Both the position numbers and the translations under genes were made by a program. A stretch of 64,000 bases of DNA from NCBI RefSeq assembly GCF_002834145.1, contig NZ_PHNT01000002.1, forward strand, positions 124,001 through 188,000, read 5' to 3'. Shown piece after piece: positions 1 to 10,170 of this stretch. The notes beneath the pieces were generated by a model. It made no database searches, was not told the origin of the DNA, and worked only from the letters and a program-made list of their open reading frames with translations. The stretch comes from Roseovarius salinarum (GTDB lineage: Bacteria; Pseudomonadota; Alphaproteobacteria; Rhodobacterales; Rhodobacteraceae). Numbering within the stretch: position 1 is the stretch's first letter; every line of letters starts with the position of its first letter.

Positions 1-1769
1 ACCTTGTCGAGCGGCGCGTCGGGGATCATCCCCAGCACCATCGCGTGCTTGGCCGAGATATGTGCGCCGAAGGCGCCGGCCAGCACCACACGGTCCACCC
101 GGTCGACACCGCGTTCGTCCATCAGCAGCCGCGCGCCCGCGTAAAGCGCGGACTTGGCCAGCTGGATGGCGCGCACGTCGCCCTGGGTGACGGTGATGCG
201 CGGGCCGCCCTCGGCCGTGCCGTCGTGGACGAGATAGGCGTTGGTGCGCCCGTCGGCCACGCAGCGGTCGGTGCCCGTCTGCGCGGCCGAGCCGATCAGG
301 CCGGAGTCGTCCATCAGCCCGGCCATGCGCAACTCGGCCACCGCCTCGATGATGCCAGAACCGCAGATGCCGGTGATGCCCGTCGCGGCCGTTTCCTCGG
401 CGAAGCCGGCCTCGTCCGACCACTTGTCGCAGCCGATCACGCGGAAGCGCGGTTCCTTCGTCTCGGGGTCGATGCGGATCGCCTCGATCGCGCCGGTCGC
501 CGCGCGCTGGCCCGAGCTGATCTGCGCACCCTCGAAGGCCGGCCCGGTGGGCGAGGAACACGCGAGCACGCGGCTGGTGTCGCCCAGGATGATCTCGGCG
601 TTGGTGCCCACGTCCACGATCAGCACGAGGTCCTCGGACTTGCCCGGCTGCTCGGACAGCGCCACGGCGGCCGCATCGGCGCCCACGTGACCGGCGATGC
701 ACGGCAGGATGTAGCTGCGCGCGCGGGCGTTGATCGCCGTCAGCCCCAGCTCGCGCGCGGGCATCGCGACGCTTGCGGACGTGGCCAATGCGAACGGCGC
801 CTGTCCCAGTTCCACCGGGTCTATGCCCAGCAGCAGGTGATGCATGACGGGGTTGCACACGAAGGTCGTCTCGACGATCAGCGCGGGGTCGATCCCGCCC
901 TCCTTCGCGATCTCCGTGGCGAGGGTGTCGATCGCCTCGCGCACCGTGCGCGTCATCTCCTGCGCCCCGCCGGGGTTCATCATGGCATAGCTCACCCGGC
1001 TCATCAGGTCCTCGCCGAAGCGGATCTGCGGGTTCATGATGCCCGAGGCGGCGACCACGTCGCCGGTTTCAAGGTCCGTCAGATGCGCGGCGACGGTGGT
1101 GGAGCCCAGGTCGATCGCAAGGCCGTACAGGCCGGATTCGTGCAGCCCCGGCCAGACCTCGAGCACCTGCGCGACGTCGTCGGTGTGGGACTTGTGCAGC
1201 GCGACCGTCACCTCGAAGCCGGACTTGCGCAGCATCGGTTGAAGCCGGGCGAGAAGGCTGGCGTCGGCGGTCACGTCGGGGATGTCCCATTGCGCCTTCA
1301 GCGCCTGGGCCAGCCGTTCCAGGTCGCCGGTGGGCTCGTGCATGTCCGGCTCGGCCACGCTGACGAAATAGAGTTTCGTCGCCGGGTCCATGATCATGGT
1401 GCGTACCGAGGCGGCCTTGCGCACGACCTGCTTGTGCACCTGGCTTTCGGGGGGCACGTCGATCACCACGTCGCGCATGATCTGCGCCTGGCAGCCCAGC
1501 CGCCGGCCCGGTTTCAGGCCGCGCTTGCGATTGTACCGATCCTCGACCTCGTTCCAGTCCGACAGCGCGTCCGGGGCGACATTGACACCGTGTTTCGAGA
1601 ACTCGCCGTAGGACGGCGCCACCTGGCATTTCGAACAGATGCCGCGGCCGCCGCAGACGGAATCGAGGTCCACGCCCAGCTGCCGCGCGGCGGTCAGCAC
1701 CGGCGTTCCGGCGGGGAAGCGGCCGCGCTTGCCCGACGGGGTGAAGACGACAAGGGGGTCCTGGCTCAT
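1..1769 (-). CDS. ASKHA-domain (DUF4445) protein with N-terminal 2Fe-2S ferredoxin domain, partial
   Basis: The gene runs off the left edge, so only the first ~589 residues are visible and the C-terminus is missing. It starts at ATG 1769 with an AGGA-like site 8 nt upstream (MSQDPLVVFTPSG). Residues 1-100 form a plant-type 2Fe-2S ferredoxin domain with C39, C45 and C48 (VCGGRGICSKC) and C93. A long ASKHA ATPase-like region follows, with LAIDLGSTTVAAHL and LIVDVGTNAEI motifs. Relatives such as RamA reductively reactivate corrinoid proteins of methyltransferase systems using ATP. In alphaproteobacteria such genes often sit beside methyltetrahydrofolate-corrinoid methyltransferase genes, which could lie beyond the edge. 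The family is clear; the partner corrinoid protein is not visible. Confidence 0.88.
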   Translation of the reverse strand, partial: MSQDPLVVFTPSGKRGRFPAGTPVLTAARQLGVDLDSVCGGRGICSKCQVAPSYGEFSKHGVNVAPDALSDWNEVEDRYNRKRGLKPGRRLGCQAQIMRDVVIDVPPESQVHKQVVRKAASVRTMIMDPATKLYFVSVAEPDMHEPTGDLERLAQALKAQWDIPDVTADASLLARLQPMLRKSGFEVTVALHKSHTDDVAQVLEVWPGLHESGLYGLAIDLGSTTVAAHLTDLETGDVVAASGIMNPQIRFGEDLMSRVSYAMMNPGGAQEMTRTVREAIDTLATEIAKEGGIDPALIVETTFVCNPVMHHLLLGIDPVELGQAPFALATSASVAMPARELGLTAINARARSYILPCIAGHVGADAAAVALSEQPGKSEDLVLIVDVGTNAEIILGDTSRVLACSSPTGPAFEGAQISSGQRAATGAIEAIRIDPETKEPRFRVIGCDKWSDEAGFAEETAATGITGICGSGIIEAVAELRMAGLMDDSGLIGSAAQTGTDRCVADGRTNAYLVHDGTAEGGPRITVTQGDVRAIQLAKSALYAGARLLMDERGVDRVDRVVLAGAFGAHISAKHAMVLGMIPDAPLDK

Positions 1770-1980
1770 GTCGGTGTCCTGCCTGCTGTTCGCGTGCAGC
1801 CAACATATGCGTCGGGCGGCCCGCGCAAAGGCCGGCTTGCGGCAGATTCACGGCTGGCGGCGTCATCTCGCCGCGGTGCGCGGGCTGCGGGGGCATCTGC
1901 CGGAAACGCGCGGCCACGAACGGCGGCACCCGACGGCACCCGCGCGCCCCGGCCCCGGCCACGGCGTGTCGGATCAGGGG

Positions 1981-2940
1981 CTATCCCGTCGTTCGCGCGT
2001 GAAAGACGAAGCCCAGCGTGTTGAGCAGAAGCTGCGCGGCGAGGATCGAGGTGGAACCCGAAGGGTCGTAATCGGGCGCGACCTCCACCAAGTCAATGCC
2101 CACGACCTCACGGGTGTGGGCGACGATCTGCAGCAGTTCCAGCACCTCGTAGTAGAGGAAGCCGCCGTGGCTGGGCGTGCCCGTGCCCGGCGCGATGGAA
2201 GGGCAGAAGGCGTCGATGTCGATCGTGATGTAGACGCGCGCGCCGGGCGGAACGCGCGCGGCGGCGGCATCCGCGCCCAGGCGGCGCACCTGCCGCACCG
2301 ACAGGATGTCGGCACCGCGGGCGCGCGCGTCTTCGTATCCCTCCCGCGCGGTGGAGCTGACGTTGCGGATGCCCAACTGCGTGAGCCCGGTGACATGGTC
2401 CTTCTCGGCGGCGCGGCGCATCGGGTTGCCGTGGCCGCGCGTCACCCCGTGACGTTCGTCGACGAAATCGAGATGCGCGTCGATCTGCAGGACGTGGATG
2501 TCGCCCCGGCCCTCGAAGGCCTCGATGCAGGGAATGTTGACCGAATGGTCGCCGCCGATCACCACCGGCAGGGCACCGGCGTCGAGTGCCGCCCTCACGC
2601 CGGTGGCGATGTTGGCGTGGCTCTGATCCGTATCCGTGTGCACGATGTCGGCGTCGCCCATGTCGACTATCGTCACCTCGGGGCCGAGGTATGTGACGTC
2701 GTCCTCGTGATCGTAGGCGCCGGCGTGTCCGAAGCTGAAAAGCGTGCTGGCCTCGCGCACGGCCCTCGGCCCGAAGCGGGCGCCGGCGCGGAACTGCGTG
2801 CCCGCGTCGAAGGGCGCACCGAGGATCGCCGCGTCGGCCCGCAGCGCGGACCAGTCCGGCTGGTGCGGGCGCTTGCCGAAGGTCGCGATGCCGGTGAAGG
2901 GCAGGTCGAGCCGCCCGCCCTGGTATCCGTGCCGGGTCAT
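1981..2940 (-). CDS. speB: agmatinase-like ureohydrolase
   Basis: A 319-aa ureohydrolase of the arginase/agmatinase fold, the usual agmatinase length. The start is ATG 2940, preceded by GGAGG at 6-8 nt; the reading frame stays open further upstream but enters the guaB promoter region. Mn-binding motifs are intact: VVIGGDHS, QIDAHLD and the ITIDIDAF / APGTGTP segment. The expected reaction is hydrolysis of agmatine to putrescine and urea in the cytoplasm. Related guanidinobutyrase or proclavaminate-type amidinohydrolases share all these motifs, so the substrate is inferred. It is divergent from guaB across 151 bp. The gene ends 211 bp before the start of the ASKHA gene, which lies on the same strand. 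Confidence 0.85.
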   Translation of the reverse strand: MTRHGYQGGRLDLPFTGIATFGKRPHQPDWSALRADAAILGAPFDAGTQFRAGARFGPRAVREASTLFSFGHAGAYDHEDDVTYLGPEVTIVDMGDADIVHTDTDQSHANIATGVRAALDAGALPVVIGGDHSVNIPCIEAFEGRGDIHVLQIDAHLDFVDERHGVTRGHGNPMRRAAEKDHVTGLTQLGIRNVSSTAREGYEDARARGADILSVRQVRRLGADAAAARVPPGARVYITIDIDAFCPSIAPGTGTPSHGGFLYYEVLELLQIVAHTREVVGIDLVEVAPDYDPSGSTSILAAQLLLNTLGFVFHARTTG

Positions 2941-3055
2941 GGAGCCTCCGTGTCGTTCCGTGCGTGAGAACCTGCAACGAACGCGACGGTGCCCCAAGGA
3001 CAAGCCCGCGACAAGGCAGGAATGGCCTTTTCCCCTCCGTCCATCCGTGCAATAG

Positions 3056-4540
<1,485 letters not shown>

Positions 4541-4555
4541 CCTGGGGGCGGGCCG

Positions 4556-5722
4556 GTGACGCCCGCCGCGCGCGTGCAGGCGGCCATCGGGGTGCTGGAT
4601 GCAGTGGGCAGCGGCACACCGGCCGAGAAGGCCCTGACGGGCTGGGCGCGCGGGGCGCGCTATGCCGGGTCTAAGGACCGCGCGGCGGTGCGCGATCATG
4701 TCTTTCATGTCCTGCGGCGGTACAGGTCCTGCGCCTGCATGGGCGGGGGAAGGACCGGCCGTGCACTCATGCTGGGCGCGCTGCGCCAACAGGGCGCCGA
4801 CCCGTCGGAGGTTTTCACCGGCGCGCGCCACGCGCCCGCCCCCCTGACGGACGCGGAGGCCGCGGCCGGTGCCCCGCCAATGACCGAAGGCGACCTTTGG
4901 GACCTGCCCGACTGGCTTATCCCCCTTTTCCGCGCCTCGCTCGGGTCCGGTGCCGAAGCGACGGCGCTGGCGTTGCGCGACCGCGCGCCGTTGATGCTGC
5001 GCGCCAACCTGCGCAAGGCGACCCCGGCGCAAGCGCGGGAGGCGCTTGCGCAAGAGGGCGTGACGGCAGTGCCGGACCCCATCGCGACGACCGCGCTGCG
5101 CGTGACGGAAGCCGCGCGGCGCGTCGCCCAGGCGGCCACCTATCGCGAGGGCCTCGTCGAATTGCAGGACGGGTCTGGGCAGGCGGCCATGGAATGCCTG
5201 CCGGTGGCCGGCAACGCGCGCGTGCTCGATTTCTGCGCGGGCGGTGGCGGCAAGACGCTTGCCCTGGCCGCGCGGGGCACGGGCGAATTCTTCGCCCATG
5301 ACGCCGCGCCGGAGCGCATGAGCGACCTGCCGGACAGGGCAAGGCGTGCCGGTATTGCCGTGACACGACTGGAGGCCACCGCCGTGGACGCCGCCGCGCC
5401 CTTCGACCTGGTCCTGTGCGATGTCCCCTGTTCGGGCAGCGGCACGTGGCGCCGGGCGCCCGAGGCAAAGTGGCGCCTGGCGCCCGCGGACCTGGAGGGG
5501 CTGGGCCGGGTCCAGGCCGAGATCCTCGACCGTGCGGCGCGCCTCGTCGCGCCCGGCGGTGTGCTGGCCTATGCGACGTGCTCGGTGCTGCACGCCGAGA
5601 ACGACGCGCAGATCGACGCCTTTCTTGCCCGCAACGCCGGCTGGAAGGCGGTGACGCGGCGCGGTTGGCCGGTGGGCGAAAGCGGCGACGGGTTCTTCCT
5701 CGCGCAGCTCTGTCGTGTTTAG
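4556..5722 (+). CDS. RsmB/NOP2-family RNA (cytosine-C5) methyltransferase
   Basis: A 388-aa SAM-dependent rRNA/tRNA m5C methyltransferase of the RsmB/NOP family. It starts with GTG 4556 behind a GGGGGCGGG stretch. The SAM-binding segment is VLDFCAGGGGKTLALAA. The two characteristic cysteines are present in DVPCSGSGTWRR and ATCSVLHAENDAQ. The N-terminal ~150 residues resemble the NusB-like helical region of RsmB only loosely, and the protein is shorter than E. coli RsmB, so the exact target base is not assigned. It lies 15 bp after guaB on the same strand. Confidence 0.85.
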   Translation: MTPAARVQAAIGVLDAVGSGTPAEKALTGWARGARYAGSKDRAAVRDHVFHVLRRYRSCACMGGGRTGRALMLGALRQQGADPSEVFTGARHAPAPLTDAEAAAGAPPMTEGDLWDLPDWLIPLFRASLGSGAEATALALRDRAPLMLRANLRKATPAQAREALAQEGVTAVPDPIATTALRVTEAARRVAQAATYREGLVELQDGSGQAAMECLPVAGNARVLDFCAGGGGKTLALAARGTGEFFAHDAAPERMSDLPDRARRAGIAVTRLEATAVDAAAPFDLVLCDVPCSGSGTWRRAPEAKWRLAPADLEGLGRVQAEILDRAARLVAPGGVLAYATCSVLHAENDAQIDAFLARNAGWKAVTRRGWPVGESGDGFFLAQLCRV

Positions 5723-5761
5723 AGGGAGCCATGCAACCTTGACGCGACGCCCCGACTTTTC

Positions 5762-5776
5762 TTAAGCCTTGCTTAA
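5762..5776. promoter_or_regulatory. perfect CtrA-type box upstream of cckA
   Basis: TTAA (5762-5765), seven bases GCCTTGC, then TTAA (5773-5776) match the full alphaproteobacterial CtrA consensus TTAA-N7-TTAA. The site lies 28 bp before the cckA start codon. The same bases form an inverted repeat (AAGCCTT-GCTT-AAGGCTT, 5764-5781), so a hairpin or weak terminator for the preceding gene is an alternative reading. Confidence 0.65.
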
Positions 5777-5803
5777 GGCTTTCCGCGCAAGGCTTGCGCG
5801 CAG

Positions 5804-8128
5804 ATGCCGCAAGCAGGGGACAGTCGCTTGGCCATTTCCGGCTCCCTCGCAGACCCCGCCCGACATGCCGCGCGCATACTGCGGCCCCGGGCGTCGATCC
5901 TGCTGCTGGTCGCGATGTGCTTCGCGGCCGGCGCGCTGATCGTCGCGCAGCCCCTCGCGCGGTTGGCGCTGGTGGCGGTCGCGGGCACGCTGGCGGTGAC
6001 GGCTTTGCTGATCGTGGCGATCAGGCGTCTGGCCGTCGCGCGGGATCGCCGGCTTTTGCGGGCGGTCGGCGAATTGATCGAAACCGACGCCGCCGCGGCC
6101 TTTCTGACCGGGCCGGACGGCGCGATCGTGCAACGCGGCAAGGTCGCGCGTGACGGCGGCGCGGGGCAGGCCGCCACGGTGGCGGAGGTGCTGCGCGGGG
6201 ATCTGGCGGACCCCGCGGCGCTTGTCTTTCGCCTCGCCACGCGGGCGGAGAACGGCGGGGCCGCCGTGGAAGAGGCCGTGACGCGCGCAGGCCGTCTGCG
6301 TGTTTCGGCGCAGCGTATCGGCGCCGACCACCTGTTTTGGCGGATCGAGCGGGCGGGCAACGCGCCCGCGAGCGGCGATTCGGTTCGCCTGCCGATGCTC
6401 ATCGCGGGGCGCAACGACACGATCCTGTACATGAACCCCGCGGCACGGCAACTGATCGGGGAGCGCGCCCGCAACCTCGAACGTGTCTTCCCGCGCCGGC
6501 CGCTGGTCTCGGGCCAGATCAACGAGGTGGCAACGGCCGACGGTCTGACGGGCTGCATGGCCGTCGCCCGGGACGCGCAGGCCGGCCGGCGCGAGGTGTT
6601 CCTTCTGCCCGAGGTGACCGCGGCGGATTGTCAGCCGGATGGCTGGGCGTTCTTCGACGCGCTGCCGGTGGCCTTGCTGAAACTGGACCGATCGGGGAAC
6701 ATCGTGTTGTCCAACCGGCCCGCGCGCGATCTCCTGTGCCTGCCCGAGGCAGGGGGCGGCCGGTTGGCCGAGCGTCTGGAGGGGTTGGGTCGGCCCGTGG
6801 CGGACTGGCTGGCCGACGCCGCCGACGGTCGCGGCACGGTGCATTCGGAGTTCCTGCGGGTGCGCCGCGACGACCGGGAGACATTCGTGCAGGTCATGCT
6901 GAACCCCGCCCGGGAAGACGGCGAGACGATCCTGATCGCGGTGCTGAGCGATGCCACCGAGCTCAAGTCGCTGGAGGCACAGTTCGTCCAGAGCCAGAAG
7001 ATGCAGGCGATCGGCCAGCTGGCCGGTGGAGTCGCGCATGATTTCAACAACCTGCTGACCGCGATCACGGGCCATTGCGACCTGCTGCTGATGCGCCACG
7101 ACGCGGGCGATCCCGACTACGGCGACCTGCTGCAGATCAACCAGAATGCCAACCGGGCGGCCGCGCTGGTGGGCCAGCTGCTGGCCTATTCCCGCAAGCA
7201 GACCCTGCGCCCCGAGATCATGGACCTGCGCGACACGCTGGCGGACCTGACCCATCTGCTCAACCGTCTGGTGGGCGAAAAGGTCACGCTCTCGCTCAGC
7301 CACGATCCCCTTCTGTGGTCGATCCGGGCGGACAGGCGGCAGCTGGAACAGGTGCTGATGAACCTCGTGGTCAATGCCCGCGACGCGATGCCCGACGGCG
7401 GCGAGATCACGATCGAAACGGCCAACCGCACGCTGGAGTCGCCGCTGCACCGCGAGCGCGCGGTGGTGGCGGCCGGCCGCTACGTCTGCGTGCGCGTCCG
7501 CGACGAGGGCGAGGGCATCGCGCCCGACAAGCTGCAGAAGGTGTTCGAGCCGTTCTACACCACGAAGCGGACCGGCGAGGGAACGGGGCTTGGGCTGTCC
7601 ACGGCCTATGGCATCGTCAAGCAGACCGGCGGGTTCATCTTCGCCGACAGCACGCCGGGTCAGGGCACGTCCTTCGAGGTGTTGCTGCCGGCCTACGACA
7701 CGGCGGCGCAGGCCCCCGAGGCGGAAGAGGCGACGCCGGCGACCGGTTCCGCCAGCGGCGTTATCCTTCTGGTGGAAGACGAAGCGCCCGTCCGCGCCTT
7801 CGCGGCGCGGGCGTTGCAGATGCGCGGGTTCACCGTGCTCGAGGCCGAGTCCGCCGAGGACGCGCTGGAGATCCTGCAGGATGCGTCGTTGCACGTCGAT
7901 CTCTTCGTGACCGATGTCATCATGCCGGGCGTCGACGGGCCGACCTGGGTGCGGGAGGCGGTGAAAATGCGCCCGGAGGTGGGGGTGGTTTTCATCTCCG
8001 GTTACGCCGAGGAGGCTTTCGGCGACTTGCAGCAGACGATTCCACAGTCCGTCTTCCTGCCCAAGCCGTTCTCGCTTTCGGATCTGACGGAGACGGTGTG
8101 CCGCCAGCTCGCCGGACCGAAGACCTGA
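5804..8128 (+). CDS. cckA: cell-cycle hybrid histidine kinase CckA
   Basis: A 774-aa hybrid sensor kinase. Two membrane helices lie at roughly residues 28-74, followed by PAS-like sensing regions (~75-395). The HisKA box is GGVAHDFNNLL with phospho-acceptor H412. The HATPase domain carries NLVVNARDAMPDGG and GEGTGLGLSTAYGIV. The C-terminal receiver has phospho-acceptor D704 (FVTDVIMPG) and the CckA-typical segment ISGYAEEAF. In alphaproteobacteria CckA feeds phosphate through the phosphotransferase ChpT to CtrA, and ctrA lies 25 kb away in this window. chpT is not here. The start ATG 5804 is the first good one after the CtrA box. The gene ends 7 bp from the convergent sulfotransferase-like gene. 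Confidence 0.95.
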   Translation: MPQAGDSRLAISGSLADPARHAARILRPRASILLLVAMCFAAGALIVAQPLARLALVAVAGTLAVTALLIVAIRRLAVARDRRLLRAVGELIETDAAAAFLTGPDGAIVQRGKVARDGGAGQAATVAEVLRGDLADPAALVFRLATRAENGGAAVEEAVTRAGRLRVSAQRIGADHLFWRIERAGNAPASGDSVRLPMLIAGRNDTILYMNPAARQLIGERARNLERVFPRRPLVSGQINEVATADGLTGCMAVARDAQAGRREVFLLPEVTAADCQPDGWAFFDALPVALLKLDRSGNIVLSNRPARDLLCLPEAGGGRLAERLEGLGRPVADWLADAADGRGTVHSEFLRVRRDDRETFVQVMLNPAREDGETILIAVLSDATELKSLEAQFVQSQKMQAIGQLAGGVAHDFNNLLTAITGHCDLLLMRHDAGDPDYGDLLQINQNANRAAALVGQLLAYSRKQTLRPEIMDLRDTLADLTHLLNRLVGEKVTLSLSHDPLLWSIRADRRQLEQVLMNLVVNARDAMPDGGEITIETANRTLESPLHRERAVVAAGRYVCVRVRDEGEGIAPDKLQKVFEPFYTTKRTGEGTGLGLSTAYGIVKQTGGFIFADSTPGQGTSFEVLLPAYDTAAQAPEAEEATPATGSASGVILLVEDEAPVRAFAARALQMRGFTVLEAESAEDALEILQDASLHVDLFVTDVIMPGVDGPTWVREAVKMRPEVGVVFISGYAEEAFGDLQQTIPQSVFLPKPFSLSDLTETVCRQLAGPKT

Positions 8129-8135
8129 GCGGGGC

Positions 8136-8768
8136 CTATCCGTCGGCGTCGGACAGCGGCCGGTAGGCGCCGTTCTCGCCGATGCCGTCCCAAAGCGCGA
8201 ACTCGTCCGCGCACTTGCGGCGCAGCCTTGTCTCGACCTCCGCGGACAGCGAAAGGGGAAGGCGCGGCGATTCGTTATGCCGATGCGTCTCGATCCGTGT
8301 GCCCAGCCTTGCCTCGAGGAACGCGCGCAATCCCGCCTGGTCCTCGTAGCGGAACAGGTGGGTCACGCGCGTGCCGTTGCGCTGCGGCTCCAGGAACTTG
8401 GTCTGCGAGCCCACGTTGGCGAACCCCGGCCGCTGGCCCCTGGTGTAGGCGAGCACGAAGTCGTCGAAGCTTATCCCATGGGTCGAATTGGGCCGGCCTT
8501 CCATGAAGGGCCGCCGCCGGTAGCGGAACCAGCTGCCCAGCCAGTCCACCGGCTCGCGCATGACCGCGACGACATCGAGGTCCTCGCCGATGAATTTCTC
8601 CAGCGCCGGACGGAAGAAGCGGTTGTAGCGAAACACCGGCGCGTGCTTGAGCTCGGGCGGGTCGCGCACCACCATCGCTGCCTGCGGGGCGAGGGCTTCG
8701 GCATAGGCGGTGGTTCCTGTCTTGGGCACCGACAGGAACACCAGTTTCGCCCTCGAAAACACCAGCAT
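8136..8768 (-). CDS. sulfotransferase-family protein
   Basis: A 210-aa protein with an N-terminal PAPS-binding-type P-loop, VFLSVPKTGTTAYAEAL, at about residues 10-26, and a second conserved region, VAVMREPVDWLGSWFRYR, that resembles the 3'-phosphate-binding RxxxxxxxS segment of sulfotransferases. The acceptor substrate cannot be deduced. As I recall, homologues beside recA in Rhodobacterales have sometimes been labelled gamma-glutamyl kinase, but nothing here resembles an amino acid kinase. It is transcribed away from recA across a 186-bp intergenic region holding a possible CtrA box and the recA promoter, and converges on cckA. Confidence 0.7.
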   Translation of the reverse strand: MLVFSRAKLVFLSVPKTGTTAYAEALAPQAAMVVRDPPELKHAPVFRYNRFFRPALEKFIGEDLDVVAVMREPVDWLGSWFRYRRRPFMEGRPNSTHGISFDDFVLAYTRGQRPGFANVGSQTKFLEPQRNGTRVTHLFRYEDQAGLRAFLEARLGTRIETHRHNESPRLPLSLSAEVETRLRRKCADEFALWDGIGENGAYRPLSDADG

Positions 8769-8801
8769 GCCGCCGCTCCCGCCCCGTTGTCGGGGGTGTT
8801 G

Positions 8802-8816
8802 TAAACCACTCCTTAA
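8802..8816. promoter_or_regulatory. candidate degenerate CtrA box between sulfotransferase gene and recA
   Basis: TAAA (8802-8805), seven bases CCACTCC, then TTAA (8813-8816), followed by CC. This is one mismatch from TTAA-N7-TTAA and resembles the ctrA-promoter site. It lies 34 bp upstream of the sulfotransferase-like start and about 38 bp upstream of the recA -35 element. Unproven. Confidence 0.35.
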
Positions 8817-8853
8817 CCCTTCATGTCAAAACTCGGCGCGAAGCACAATATTC

Positions 8854-8882
8854 TTGAAATGTTCTCATTATGTCTTCATACA
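8854..8882 (+). promoter_or_regulatory. recA promoter (putative)
   Basis: TTGAAA at 8854-8859 and CATACA at 8877-8882 are spaced by 17 bp. The -35 is good and the -10 is weak. The expected transcription start near 8889 falls on the SOS box, the arrangement expected for LexA repression. Confidence 0.55.
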
Positions 8883-8887
8883 GGGCG

Positions 8888-8902
8888 GAACAAGGCGGGA
8901 AC
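8888..8902. promoter_or_regulatory. LexA SOS box of recA
   Basis: GAAC-AAGGCGG-GAAC is an exact match to the alphaproteobacterial LexA operator GAAC-N7-GAAC (GTTC-N7-GTTC on the other strand). It lies 52 bp upstream of the recA start and overlaps the predicted transcription start. Confidence 0.88.
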
Positions 8903-8954
8903 AAAGCCTATCATTGCTGCCCGTGGGCGGGTGTGAAATAAGGGATCAAACACA

Positions 8955-10043
<1,089 letters not shown>

Positions 10044-10064
10044 AGCGGCCCGTTTCGCGGCGTG

Positions 10065-10097
10065 ACGCCCGGGCCGTGCCGCCCGGGCGTTTTTCTT
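10065..10097 (+). terminator. Rho-independent terminator of recA
   Basis: A perfect 9-bp stem (ACGCCCGGG / CCCGGGCGT) with an 8-nt loop is followed by TTTTCTT. It begins 22 bp after the recA stop codon. Confidence 0.9.
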
Positions 10098-10170
10098 GCG
10101 GTGGACACCGGCGCACGGCACGGCTAAATCGGCACAGCCCCTGGCAACCGCAGCCGTGAAAGAGACGCAG

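Noticed and set aside
45-2024. 659-codon plus-strand ORF over the ASKHA gene
   Set aside because: It is the antisense shadow of a clear minus-strand gene with ferredoxin and ASKHA motifs; its protein is a low-complexity Arg/His/Gly-rich string typical of high-GC antisense frames.
10096-10170. 25-codon upstream extension of alaS
   Set aside because: It overlaps the T-tract of the recA terminator and adds residues absent from AlaRS proteins; ATG 10171 fits the family.
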